This document shows positions 36,001 to 48,896 of a DNA stretch of 64,000 bases, piece by piece (position 1 is the first letter of the stretch; every line of letters begins with the position of its first letter). The stretch comes from Pyrocephalus nanus. Lineage: Eukaryota; Chordata; Aves; Passeriformes; Tyrannidae. The position numbers and the translations under genes are program-made. The notes under the pieces are model-generated. The model ran no database searches and was not told the origin of the DNA. It saw only the letters and a program-made list of their open reading frames with translations. The stretch spans positions 9,384,001 to 9,448,000 of the forward strand of contig CM076266.1 in the NCBI GenBank assembly GCA_038380795.1, read 5' to 3'.

Positions 36001-37778
36001 ATTTAATTATTATCTCATAAGATTTTAGCAATCACACTGAGCACACCAAACATACATAACACACTTGATCAGAATCTACAAGAGACCAAATTTCCTACTG
36101 TTCTCTGACCTACAGAATACTTTGCAAATGGACAACCAGAAAAATCAATTAATGCTTTAAACTGTTGGCACATAAGATAATGCTTTCAGAAGCACAGCTT
36201 GGTAAGTGCAGAAAATCTATCCACAATAGAAAGCGCTATATGTGAGCACATTTGAAATTCTGATGTTCCTGAACTGTCAATACACAAAATTGATTTTTTA
36301 ACATATAGTTTTTGTTAAAAATGCAAAAGGCCTCAAACCTGATCACAACAGGAACTCCTAAAAGTTTTCAATCTGAAACCTAAATAATTTCTTATATCTG
36401 CTTATACTTTTTATTTTACATAACTATGAATCTGGAACACTGCTGAATACAATCTTGGTCTCATGGAAATCTGGCCTCATGAATAAAAGTTTTAGGTTCA
36501 CTCATTCTAAAAAAATAGCCCCCAGAAGATACTGAAAATCATTTCTGATACCATGTACAGAGAGCAATCCATTCAGTAATGGCATAGTGTGCCATTTCTA
36601 AGCAGTGAAAACGTTTACAGATTCAAACACGTGTTGTTATGATCTTTATCATAATCTACAGATCACTATCTTCTTTAAAAGTTGAGTTTCCACTTCACTT
36701 CTGAAATGTATGGTGCTGTGATTTTAAGGAATGCTTTTGAATCAGCAAACATGTGAAATACAGGGTCGAATACTGAGTTAAATCAAAACAAAGTGAGGCA
36801 AATACAGTTGAAACCACTGGGCAATATCAATTATGGAGCATTTTTATTTCCATAAAAGAGCAATATAGAAAAGAAATGGTTCTGCAGTACTTGTAAACCA
36901 CATACTGCAGTACATGAAGATCTGAAGCCCATCAAGGCTAAAAGCACTTTCTTTCCATTTCACTACTTTTGAGATTGCAGTTCTTAAAACCATGCAAGAG
37001 AAAGCAAAATTTGCCATTTTTAATGTTCCTAAAATTTCCTTCTGGGGTTTGTATGGCTGGGTTGCACTTAAAATCCTGTAGGACAGAACAGACAGGTAAA
37101 AGAGTATTTTTATATCTGTAACTGTATATGAAGATGGTATAACTACAGGTTCTACAACCATATGATTTTATAGAATTACAGATGTGTCTCTTGCAACTGA
37201 TAACTACAAAGTCATCCCTCAATACCTTTCAAGCCATATCCCAACACTGTTTTCTGTCATGGGAACTTGCATGAATCTCTCCTTCCTGGACAAATTTTAC
37301 AACTACCACTGGGAATCTACGGACATCAGATCAATTATAGCTGTGTTTTGGAAGAATATGACTTTGAAAATATAATTAGTTGCTCAGAATGTCACTCAAT
37401 ACTTAGTCCAGAATAAAATGTCTCCTGTGGATGAGCTACTGTATAAGTCTGCCTTTTTCAGCCAGTCATAAGTAGAGATGGCTGAACTGACACTAGAAAA
37501 TGCATAAATTGAGTGAAAGGTCTGATGTTTTGAATTGACACCTTAATTAATGATAGAAAGTGTATTTTCTGAACTTGATGATAATTGGAAAAACAAGGTT
37601 CAGGGTTTTAATTCATTCTGTCCACTGAACATTCAGTACAGTGCTGTATGACTATTTTCCCCTTATATAAATAGTGGTTTTGGTGAGGTTTTTAATTCCA
37701 CTTCTGTTCCAATTTGTTCCTTATCATTTGGAAACCCTTCCAAAACCCTACCAGGCAAAAACACCATAGAAGACTCAC
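33077..37778 (-). other. PTPRN2 intron (4.7 kb)
   Basis: Runs from donor GTGAGT (consensus) to acceptor GCTGTGCAG. AT-rich, with homeodomain-like TAATTA/AATTAAT strings near 34180-34225. No transposon or gene was recognised. Plus and minus frames near 36844-37222 overlap each other in different frames and lack support. Confidence 0.85.
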
Positions 37779-37896
37779 CTTCCTGTGTCAGATCCTGCAG
37801 ATGCAAACACATCAGGGCGCCTGCTGTGGATTTTGTGAATGCTTGAGAGTTCCTGACCAATAATATGCTGTGTATAATCATCTCGCCACGTAAAAC
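37779..37896 (-). CDS. PTPRN2: PTPRN2 exon (first recognised in window): end of RESP18-homology region
   Basis: A 118-nt internal exon. The acceptor (TTTATCAG, before GTTTTACG) lies at its high-coordinate end and the donor (GGAAG, then GTGAGT) at its low-coordinate end. It enters in phase 1, so the previous exon must supply one base, probably G to complete Gly. It leaves in phase 2. The peptide starts FTWRDDYTQHIIGQELSS, matching the family pattern GFTW-DDYTQ---QEL, followed by a basic, poorly conserved tail (KIHSRRPD). In the family this is the C-terminal edge of the luminal RESP18-homology domain, linked to vesicle sorting. The other open frame through the exon (with FCLFVCFVIYQVL) is a shadow that reads into the intron. 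The preceding exon, which should end with a Leu-rich helix and Gly, was not found up to 64000. Confidence 0.93.
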
Positions 37897-37906
37897 CTGA
37901 TAAATA

Positions 37907-37929
37907 ACAAAACAAACAAACAAACAAAA
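37907..37929. repeat. (CAAA)n / (TTTG)n run in the acceptor tract
   Basis: ACAAAACAAACAAACAAAC on plus. On the minus strand this TTTG repeat forms most of the polypyrimidine tract ten bases before the acceptor of the exon at 37779-37896. Length variation could affect splicing. Confidence 0.9.
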
Positions 37930-39728
37930 GCAGATACACTCTTTAATAACTTGGAAGTTTGGTAAAAATATATATAAACAATATTGAAAATAAAAAGAAG
38001 CTTTGTTCAAGTGGAACCCAAGAGTGAACTACAGATTCTTCTCTTCTCTGTGAAATTTTGTTAATGAAATCTTGCTAATGAAACTTCCTTGCAATGGGAG
38101 GAAGACAGTAAATCATATGAGGACATTTTTAAAGCCTTTGGTATCTGTAGAATTTTAGCTGGTTACAAACCAGCTTTAATAAATATAAAAGGGTTCTTTT
38201 GGAAGGATTGCTTCACTTCTTCCCCATTCACAGCCTACTGTCCCTTCCCTGTTTCACCCAGGAAACTATGGGTTTGGAACATTAAGGAGCTAATACTCCC
38301 ATTTTACTACAACACACATGGATGTCAATTTACTATATCTTGACATTTAAATTTTGTGACAAAGAACTTTACAACCAGGGGGAAGTGAAACTGTGAAGTC
38401 CAATTCCAGTGATTATGTACATGCACTGTCAATCTCATGGTAATCATACTTGAAATAATGATGTAACTCCAAACATAATTGTTACCCCATTTGTAGATTT
38501 TTAGATGTTACGGTAGCACTTCAGTTCATAGAACTTGCCCATACAATTATCTGTGATTATCTAATAGCTTAATATCACATAATTGAAGAGAATTTCTGCT
38601 TTTATGCCACACACAGTGAAACACCACAAATCTCTCAAGTGAATATTGATAAAAGTTCCAGATAAAGTTACCCCAATAAGAATCACCTAAAGAACAATCC
38701 TCCCAAGCACCAGATGGAAGCAGTCAGATCTGTTTGTTTGAACCAGGAAGGGAAGTTGTTAGAACTTGGAAGGAGGATTTCTGGTTCAGTCCCCATTCCC
38801 ACACATGTTATAAACTTCCTCCCCATCTGCAGACATCAGGATTGTTGGCATGGGCAGTCTCTTTGGATACAGCTAAAGCATCACCAGCCTCAGCTGAAGC
38901 CAGAATGTGGCCACCTTGCTCCTTGGATGGGTGCTTTGTCCAGTGGGCTCTTCAGATTTTTCCATGGTATTGAGCTGGAATTAATTGCCTGTTTACTAAA
39001 GTCCAGAATTAAAAAGGAGTCTGAGCAGGATAATTGTCCATTTTGCCAAAGCAGACAGTTCTGACCATGAAGAAGTAAAAATAATAACTGTAATATTTTA
39101 CCAATTTTCATTCAGGAAGAGACAAATAAATTGAGTGTAAGATTAGACAGGCCTAGGAAGCATTCAAACTGTGCTGATGTGTGGGATTTAGAAAAGTTTT
39201 AGGAAAAAATGTCCCTTTTGGGCAATATTTGGGTGGACTGTATCCCAAATTTATTTTTTTTTTTTTTAATTAATGAAAAAAAATAAAAATTCTGGAAACA
39301 CTGTAAACATGCATGAAGGCTTCAATGAACAAAAGATCTCTCTGACACTTCATTAGTGATGCTTCTTTCTCCTTTTCTTAAATAAAAATGTTCCTCAAGT
39401 TTATTGAGGAAACACTTTACCTGAAGCCATGAGAGATGTTAATGGCTACAGTAAATGACTCCAGACCCTTGGGAGGGGGAAGAGTCTCTGCCTCTGTCTA
39501 ATCTGGTTTTAGTTCTGATTCATCCCTTTCAAATGCAAATCTCACCTTTTCAAACGTGCCATGTAATAAGACAGATTCAAACAGTTTCAAAATTCTAAAT
39601 CTAAGGCTGCTCAGAACACGTTTTTATGTGAACACACAAAATGAGTCACCATGAACCCATGATTATTTTGGTGTTATGTTATTAAAATGATTTTTAATAC
39701 AAAGTTGAGATATATGTCTATAAAGAGT

Positions 39729-39751
39729 TATATATATTATATATATATATT
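39729..39751. repeat. (AT)n dinucleotide run with one interruption
   Basis: TATATATATTATATATATATAT-like sequence, simple repeat. Confidence 0.9.
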
Positions 39752-40544
39752 CAAGTTTAATTCTGTGTTGCTTATCACTACACATTTTTTTTATAAATGC
39801 ACGCAGGAGAAAAAATTAGGATAACTTTTAAGTTTAGAAGAATGTGCAACATAAAAAACTTCAGCTAAAATACATATATGCTAAAATCATTAGCATAGCC
39901 ATAAAACTACTAATTTATTAACTCTGTGTCCAAAATCACTAGTTTCATTTTCTAACTCTAAGCCAATACTAACCCTATTAAAGGCTAAAAAATACATATT
40001 AAATAACATAAACTTTGAAAAATAATAAACCTAATTACTCTGAAGAGCTTGGTTTAAATTAAAGCAAGAAGAGTTCAACCATGGTACCTACATACAAACA
40101 GGAAATTTATTTCTCTCAGTCCTGAGCAATATAGGTTTTTATGCCTCCACAAAACAATGTTTTCAGTAAAAGAGCATAGGAAACAATTTTGATCCCAGTT
40201 CTCACGGGTCATGAGAATGGTGTGGGGTTTTTTATCTTCAATATATTTTTTCTCCTGCAGCACTGTTTTAGCATTTTGCCCTAATGCATTTCAAACCATC
40301 CTTAATGCTGTAAAAAAATGTAAGTATGGCATTAAAGGAGAGTAAATAGATGAAAGAAAAACAGAATATTTGTTATAGAGCTTAAGAAAGTAGAGGTAAG
40401 GGAATGTGCTCTCTCAGCTGTATCTCCAGCACTTCTAACTCACTGCAGAGTTAAAACATGACATGGATGAAAAATATGGATTTTAACTAAACCAAAAATT
40501 CCCTTGTCAGGAAGTTAACACTGCTGTTTCTTATGCGACAATCT

Positions 40545-41115
40545 CAGGAACCGCAGCGTGCCTAAAGCTAACCTCGTGCCAATCATTTTCCAGCACTGTT
40601 TCAGTTTCAAGAAAAAAAATATCTCCCCCACACTGAGCGGAATAAAACAGCACATTGAAGCCCCGTAACGCCGCGCTGACAGCTGCAATCAGAGTTAGGG
40701 TTGGGAAGGGGCACACGACGCCGTATGGTGATTTCCTGCTCCCTTTGTCTCTGCCCTCACACCTCGCGCCAGCTCCGGCCTCGCCACCCAATTATTGCAA
40801 TTTCTGTCCAGTGGCTGAGCAGGATCACAGCAGTGCTCTCGGACACCACATTACTTCCATGTCAGTAACGGGCAACGGGATGGGGGGGACTCCCAGCCCC
40901 TGATTAACCATCCCCCCTGTGGCAGGTCTGCCCCGGGACCTGCGGCTCCCAGCCCTGAATTCCCACAGACGGACAATGCCAAGGAAAGAGAGAAGGGGCC
41001 TGGTGGGCACTGCAATGACGCAAATACTGCGACAACAACAGCAGCAGATACAAAGTTGCTCCCAGTTGAACATCACAGATAGTAGTGGGAACTCAAGAAA
41101 AGCAGCCATCGGTAC
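40545..41115. promoter_or_regulatory. CpG cluster about 2.7 kb upstream of the first recognised exon
   Basis: About 18 CpG in the first 350 bases (CGTAACGCCGCGCTG, CACGACGCCG, CTCGCGCC, CTCCGGCCTCGCC) and several more up to 41110. The surrounding tens of kilobases are CpG-poor. No ORF is supported. Candidate alternative promoter or enhancer for PTPRN2 (or an antisense RNA). Only the composition is observed. Confidence 0.35.
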
Positions 41116-44100
41116 AAAGTTCCCCTACAAAAAGCAACGCTTCCAAGGTTTGATTATTTTTTTCTTTTTCAATTGGAATTCCATAAGCTAAATGTATGTG
41201 AAAAGGGAATGCCAGTATAAAGATAGTGAAGGCAAGACATTTATACCTTTAGTAAACCCAACCTGCAAAATCAAACCTAATGGAGTCACTCTAGGCATGA
41301 CTCAGCCTTTCCTTATTACCATCAGGTATCTCCCCAGATATTTTCTTCCCACAGAATTGTTTATTATTATTATTACCCACAACTACAAAAAGATAATGAA
41401 ATTACTCTTGTTTAGGTCCCCATTATGTTCAACACTTAGCAATGACTATGTCAGCAGAGAGTACATGTGTAAGAATTATTTTATTGGTTGAAATCAAATC
41501 AAAAGCAGAGTAAATAGTGAAGTAAACAGTTTCACAGATTCACACTAATAAAGATAATATTAGTTCATGTCTCCAAAATGAAAGTAAAAATTGTTTTCAC
41601 GTTTATCATACAATTTCACTTAACCTGCTTAATTGGCTTTGCTGCTATAGCGATTACGTAGAATTGTTGAAAAATAATGAAAATTCAAATACACATTTAC
41701 TTCTCTCTGCTGTTCGATTTTTCTAAGGAATGACAATTTTTTTTGTATGTTTTTGACTCTGTTTTCCATTTTAGAGGAACTTGATGTCTCTCCAAATATA
41801 CCTGACCACATCGTTAATGCATGTCAATTGTAATAGCGACAGTTGAAAATATTAATCTGCTACTTTTCTGTCTCAATTTATTTTAGTTCAGAATTATTCA
41901 AACAAATAACGTCTAAGCAAGAAAACCAACAGCTTTTTTAACACTGCAAAGGACTTTTCAGAAGAGCTCAATTCAAGTCGCTAAAGCAAACAAGAGTTCT
42001 CATTGCCTGAAGATCTGGCTGTGCAAATCTTCCTGCTCCTATTCCCAAATCTTTTCCCAACCAGCGTGGCTGAGGCTGAACCAGGCTTTGCAGGCAAGTC
42101 CAGGAGAACCTGTGTCTGACAGGATAATGGCATGAGACTCTTGTGCCAATTGAAATCCCAAATTATTAGTTCTGCATCAATATATTAACAACAATTATTT
42201 TTATGGACCAAGTTCATTCAAAGCGACAGGAGATTATTCTGCACTGGCAGAAACCTATATACTAAAGCTTGGTTCTTCATTGTCAGGAAAATCCCCATAA
42301 AAAAGGCCAAAAACCCTCAGAGTTATTGAGACTTGAAGCCAGAACAGGTATTATTTTTGAGCTCTGACACAATTTTTTGGTAATGTTATCCGCTTTGTCC
42401 CTACATGGTGGATTATAAAATAAGTTTTTCTCTGAGATACCTTCAACTGCTACTTCATTTCAGCCAGGAAACTCTCAGCTGTAGAGCTCAGAGACTTTCA
42501 TCCCCCATGCCATGTGTTGCAAATTGTTAATGCCTACTTTAGCTGTCAGAATGTCTGCAGAATTGGGAATGATTGGCTTTCTTCCCTATTTTCACAACAG
42601 ACAGGTCAATGTATAGACATGCCTTTCTGCAGGCTGCCTTTCCACATTCTCCAGCGGACTTGCACTTGTTCTCATTCCAGACCTCCTTTTTCAGAGCTCA
42701 AGGCCATACCCAATAATGTTCATGTATGTCAGCTCCAGCTAAGTCAAAATTGCAGCTTTAATGCTGAGGTAGTTGTATGTATAACACAATTAAGTTGTTC
42801 AATTGCTATTGCTGTATTTTCTACTTAAAATTGAAGCCAAAAGATAAAATCCTGGTGTTTCCTCTTAAAATAGAACTTTGTCCAAAAGCAATTTTGCAAT
42901 GCAACTTGCAAGGACAAGTTCATGGCAAAAATAGTAATAGAGAAGTTAAACCCAGTTCTTAAACCACAGCCTTTTAATTCCTCTGTATCTTTGTCTTAGA
43001 ATATTAATTTGTACTAAAAATTGTGACTAAAGATGATTTCTACAAAAGTGGAAGAAAGTCTGTCAAGATGCTTTTCACTACACTTTCATGAAAACTTACT
43101 CTAATTGAATTTGTTTGCTCTGGTCAAACTGTGTTTGCCTCCTAGATGACAAGGATCTGGTACAGACTGTATTTAAAGAGATGACTGGGGTTATAAACAG
43201 TCATCACCAGTGTTCTCCAATACATTTCAGTAGGAACTGTGGTCATTCTCTCCTAAAAGTCCTCGGGAGCTTTTGGTATTTTCCTTCCCTTTTCCAGTGA
43301 TGAGTATTGGACTTGCACTGGTGAGCTTGTTGCACTCTTTTGGAGCTTCTGCTGGGCTCTTTCTAACACTGAGGAATTTCAGTTGCTACATTCAGCAGCA
43401 ATTCACTCACAGGCAAAGAGCTTCTGTTTGAATGAACAGATGAAAGGGCTGCCTAAGGATTATGGTTTCAAATTTTCATACGTTGTTTTATTATACATAA
43501 AAGTGGTAATCTCCACAGAATTAAATTACCAGCATGATCTGCTTACAGCCCTGATTTTAATTTACTCTAAGTAACTATCCCAGAAGGTGGAGGGAAGGCT
43601 TTTTTCTTCAGTTTTTTTGAAATTTCTATTATTTGAAAAAGCCAAATGAGTGCTTCATTTGCCAAGGATATTATAAAGTGTTCTCACAGGACTCAGTATG
43701 CAATGTTTCCTTACTTTTATTTCAGCTCTCGTGGAGAGCTACAAATAATTGATTTCTATAAGAGAAAGTTTCTAAGCGTTGCATAAGACTTCTCTGCAAC
43801 TGGAGCTGATAGTAATAAAAGAATAATATGATAATGCAAAATATGTCTCCTGACTTCCACCTAGAATAGACTACTTTCCAGAGATTAGAACAGAATGGAT
43901 ACATGAATGGTTTCCTGAATCCTTCAGATAAATCCCGTACTGTTCACCATGTTGTATAAACCTTTCTACAAATTGTTGACTCAACCTGAAAGCAGATCAT
44001 TCCCTTCTCAGAAATGTTTTTTAGGAAGGAAAGGAGGTTGTCTTGCAGGGCTGTAACTTTTTATTAATGTTCAGCTTCAATTTAACTCATGGTCAATCAC

Positions 44101-45550
44101 ACCTTTAACTTGAATGCCTTTCTGCGGTGTCTAGGCTGTGACATATTTATTAAAAAAACAATCAGCTATAATATATAGTGAGTAAAGGTGCACCTTCTAT
44201 GCCTCCCTTTCTTCTGACCCTGGACTATGGACAGACATTTCCTCAGTGCTGTCAGCCCAAGGAGTTTTCACAAATATGAGAAAATATTCACATGCACTCA
44301 AAATAGTGATACTAAAATAAAGATGAGACTACTTTGCTTCTTTCACCGAGCTTTGAACCCAGCTGTGGTAGCTGACAATCACGGCAAGATGCATGTAACT
44401 ATTCCAATTTAACCCCAAAGGTCTGATGTTACTTCTACACTGCAAAACAGCTCTCTTTACTGTGTTAATCCTCTGCAATCCCCTTTTAGAATAAGAAGTG
44501 ACAATCTTTCATATTCTCTCAAAATATCTTTCATTTTTCTCTTCCTTTCTCCTTCCTTTTGTGCATTATTCCTTTCCAAAATGTCTTACCACACTTTCTT
44601 TCATCTCAAACACAGGATCTCTTTAAGTATGCAGGAATTGGTTGTAATACCAGACTGTACAATGCTAAGAATGGAGATTTGTCCAATAGTAATTAACAAT
44701 GTGTATAAAATCAGCAGAGTTTTCTTCTCCTTCTATTTTATCCATTTCATTTCATGCCAACAGTAGGATGACAGCCTTCTTGTCATGAAAAATATAGTTC
44801 CTGGGAAAGAACTTTTGAAGTGTCTTCAGTCTGGGAATTAAAACATCACCTGTAACAAGGTGGTTGAAAATGTCCCAGCACTTAAATCAGTATAGAAAAT
44901 TAGGTGGATACACAGGTTACACTCATTCCAGCAAATTCATCTCAAATCTGCAGTTCTTCATGTATTTTTAAATGCTTATGAGCAGAACTGTTCTTTCAGC
45001 TCTGCCCAGTGTTTCTCACCCCCATTTTGTGTAACTGCTGAACTCTCATTGATGTTTGTGAAAAATCAATTTTCGGCTGTCGGAGGAGTGTTTTGAACTG
45101 CATGTGCAAAGCCAATACCCAGGGGTGCCACACCAGGCTGGACAGCAAGGGCTGCAGCTGCAAGGGCATCTCCACATTTGGTTGGGAACATGAGACCTTC
45201 AGAAGGAAGTACAGAGCATTTGCTGGCAGAATGGATGGAGGGTTACAACGAGTCAGAGCAAAGGCTTCTCCAGGATACTCCCCGTGCACCTCATCGGGAA
45301 ATCCAACATACCTGAAACACTCCCTAGCAAAGGCCCTAGAAAAGGCCCACACTCTCTCCTTCATCATGACAAACTGAAGCAGATAAAAGATAATTTGTTT
45401 ATTTTAAAGGCTTGGCAAAAACTCCATACACAGTTTGTGGGAAACCATATCCCCCATTTTCCACTTTTAAGCCATCTCTCTTTTACTGTAAATTCCTCCT
45501 GGGAGAAGCCTTATATTGCATGCATTTGCAGAGTCTCTTTCTACAGCAAT

Positions 45551-45575
45551 AACAATAACAATAATTGTTATTGTT
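45551..45575. repeat. Short inverted repeat (12-bp arms, 1-bp centre)
   Basis: AACAATAACAAT, a central A, then ATTGTTATTGTT, within an AAT/ATT-rich microsatellite-like patch. Probably a by-product of simple-sequence expansion on both strands. Confidence 0.85.
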
Positions 45576-48500
45576 GCTATTATTATTAATAAAAGCCCAG
45601 CAGTGGCAGAGGTGAGGATTCCCTTAGGAACCTTGTAAGGATCTTGGGGGCTGAAAGCTGGGAGTTTTCCAGGGAAGTGCATTAGCCAAGCCAGTTTGCC
45701 TGAAGCAAAGATGAACAATCTGCAGGTCATGCTGCTCCCCCAAAATCTGATTTGGGCTCCCCAGGTTTCATTTTGAATTCACCCCACGTAGGGAAATTCA
45801 CACAGTGAATTTGTGCAACCCTGAAAAGCATTTTCAGCTGGACGAGTGTTTGAATTATCTTCTTTTTTATTCTCTTGTGCACATAAACTTTTTGGGTATT
45901 GACCCTCCAACCTACTGCAATGGAGGATGCAATCACTGTCCATTGCATGACAGATAATTTTTTTCATTTAAGTCTTTTCAGTCTTTGCATCTCAGGGCTC
46001 TGATTTATAATCCAAATACAATTAACAAAACATCGTACCATTTGTAAGCCAAGGTACAGTGTCTGCCCATGTTTTTGCTGGTGACTATGGGTAAAAATTA
46101 TATTATTTAATTATTATATATTATTAGTGAGAGAAGCTCTGACTGCTGTGATTTCCAACACAGTATTCATTTTCCCTCCCTTGTTGCATCCAGTTAATAT
46201 CTTAGTGAGCTTTAATAACATTTTTGGACACTTCATATAGTGCTGATTCATGGATTCCCACTGATGCTTTGTCAGCTGCATGCACTCAGATTTCTTTCTA
46301 ACTTCTTTACTGTCTTCTGGGGTTGATCTCTCAAAACATTTAAAATACACCATGCTACAAGATGTGATTCAGTTTTTCCACAATGTACCACAATTCAACT
46401 AAAAAGATTTTTTTTTTTTATCTCTAAATTATTTTTTTAAGCAAGACTGACAGTGAATTAAAATATTTACACTGGAAGAGCTGGAATAATCAGATATGAA
46501 CTTAAAGCCCATAAAATCTGAGTCTAGCACAGTTGCTGTTGATGTCCATTAATAACAATACTTCACTCAAAAAGCTTCATCATTTTTTGCTCATAACTAT
46601 AAAGAGAAGTTAGGTTTAAATGTCATTTAATGAAAACTCTGACTAACAAAATGCCTCCAAAAAAGAAACAGTGGTAAAACAATGAAATAAAACATACAGA
46701 GGGAACATGAAATTCCTATCCCTCTTGGGAGCAATTTTACCCTTGTGAGTTCTATGTTCAGCTAAAATCTGAATATTCTGAAACAGCTGTGCTCGCTATG
46801 AACTACAGAGAACTTTGGGCAAACACCACGGTTTGAGGTGGAGCCTGGACCTGCAGGCTGAGCCACAGAGGGGTGAGCACCATGAGGGGGGACCAGCAGC
46901 ACACTTGGATCCTTTGGAATCTCTGCCCTTCGACTCGTAATGCAGCACAAGTTCCAAAGTTCACTTTTCTATCTGCATTTCATGAAGTGTTTGAATAGTG
47001 TAGAACTGGGCTGGCATAAACGAGGAACAGCGAGAAAAGAGGAGTCCACCAGGAGCTACTGCAACGTGGTGTGAAGCAAGCGGCGGGGAGCTGCTTTTTT
47101 AATTAACTTCAGTGTATTTCTATTATTTAACGACTAGAAACAAATATCAAAGAACTGAATATATTTTCAAAAACACCAGTAATTCCAGGAATTTGTCCAT
47201 CAGCAGTTCTGAATGCTGTACAAAGCAGCAAATCTCCTTCAGAGCAAACATTGAGGTGAAGAAGCAATGATGTTAAAGCATTTCAAAACACTGGTGGTGT
47301 AGCTCTTATGTCTCTCTCACACTTAGTATTGTTACAGAAGATAAGTCTTCTGATCACTGGCTGGCAGCTTTAAGAAAAAATGATATATTTCCAGATAATC
47401 GACTGCTACCTATTACCATACTTTTGATGTGGTGGAACATTCATGTCCTTTATTTTCCACTTCCTCAGGGTATTCTGGTTAAATGTCACATGCATTTTTC
47501 TCCCATGTTAAAAAAACTCCAAACCTGAATATTAATTCTTTTTAAGGGAGGCATAAATGTAGTAAGAAAGGAACATTGATTGTTCTATTCATCTATAAAC
47601 TACTCCAATAGGCATATAAATAATACTGGAAAATGTAATGTAGCTTTAATTAACAGCAGTGCTACCCCCATGTTATAACAATCACGATAGATGAAACCTG
47701 CAGCAATCAATCTGATTGCTCTGAGAGCAGTTTAAGCTAATTCACAACAAAAGACACAAAGTTGAAATGCCAGAATATCACGTATGTTTTACAAGTGTAT
47801 TGTTACTTAAAGTAAGATCTCTGTATCCTTGACCAGGTTTCTGTTTCTTAGTAAAGAAACTTTAAGCAACTCTCCCTGCAAATATAAACAAGAGCTAAGG
47901 TGTCCAGGACTTCCATACACTCCTCCATGAATGTTTCTAATAACAGAATAAAAACACAAAGATGTGCCTTCTTCTCACTTCAAAATGCTTGTGGTTCAGT
48001 TCCCCAAATCTGTAGCTCAGGAAGGCAACTTACCCACAAAATGTTTGCTGTCATGGCCCCAAAAGGCACAAATCTTAGAAAGGAAAGAGCAATGAGGAAA
48101 TAAACTATTGAAAATGTCCTGCTTCACCCATTTACATGCCACAGATCTGGGACTGATCTGCTGCTCCCTGTTCACAGCACCTCACACAGTGTTAGGACTT
48201 TCAAACAGAAAAAATACTCCCTTTTTATCTAGAGAAACAATCAGTTTATTTTATACTTTAGGACTATTTGTTGCAAGGAATAAACTAGAATCTAGTATTA
48301 TCTTGTTTTATTTACTATGACAAATAAAACAAACACGGGGAATTGCAAATTCAATGATTTATTACTAATTTGCTATAACTACTCACCATTTATTTCTATG
48401 TTTATATATAAAGATAAACTATATTTATAGATTTTACTTTACACACATTATATGACATAAAAGGAAATATTTCCTTCCCTCAATTACTTCTCAGCTAAAT

Positions 48501-48882
48501 GCCAAAGGTTCGAACATATAAACTGAATACGTCTGTCTTGACAGCCAAATAAAACTGAGATTTTGTACTTTACATTATATTTAGCAGGGAGACAGGTTTG
48601 GTCCATTTTGCTCTATTCTTTACCAAGGTATGCCCTTGAATCTCTGACATTTTTAGATGCCAAATGTATTCAGTGTTACTCAGGAAGATAATTTTTGATC
48701 ATTCTCTGATTTAAAGTACACTTAAATTGGTCAGGATTTCCAAGATTACAACAAAGATATTCTTATCCACATTGATATGTCATATAAAAGACAATCAAAA
48801 CTTTTTCACACTCATTCTGTATTCAGGAGAAAATCTGTTTGGTTGACTGTGATGTTTATATACTTTGTGTGTGTGTAATATT

Positions 48883-48896
48883 GGGGGGGGGGGGGG
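48883..48896. repeat. Poly(G) tract, 14 nt
   Basis: Uninterrupted G14 following a TGTGTGTGTAATATT stretch. Unusual homopolymer and a likely site of sequencing or length variation. Confidence 0.9.

Larger units (their letters stand above)
9112..37896 (-). other. PTPRN2: PTPRN2 (phogrin / IA-2beta) gene, internal part: six exons and their introns
   Basis: Span of the recognised part of PTPRN2, transcribed right to left. Six exons join with consistent phases (1-2-0-1-1-0-2) into about 473 codons with no stop. Identification rests on remembered family landmarks: GFTW-DDYTQ, LSQ after an amphipathic LA-SLQ-YL stretch, LMAAL-Y, LSS-ELD-IA, AGVENVKS, and LEV-SSEE followed by GYIVT. The more divergent paralogue PTPRN also has GYIVT, but AGVENVKS and the GFTW-DDYTQ exon favour PTPRN2. 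The protein is a transmembrane pseudophosphatase-like component of neuroendocrine dense-core vesicles and an autoantigen relative of IA-2. Everything in this window is luminal. Signal-peptide, transmembrane and PTP-domain exons were not found here. Confidence 0.93.

Noticed and set aside
44996..45367. 123-codon minus-strand open frame, overlapped by a 94-codon plus-strand frame
   Set aside because: Both frames are open because the stretch is GC-richer. There are no splice sites consistent with PTPRN2, no domain, and no codon pattern of a real gene.
48035..48107. Short cassette between TTTCCTAAG and GGTAAGT on the minus strand
   Set aside because: Splice-like ends only. The peptide has no relation to PTPRN2 and such pairs are common by chance.
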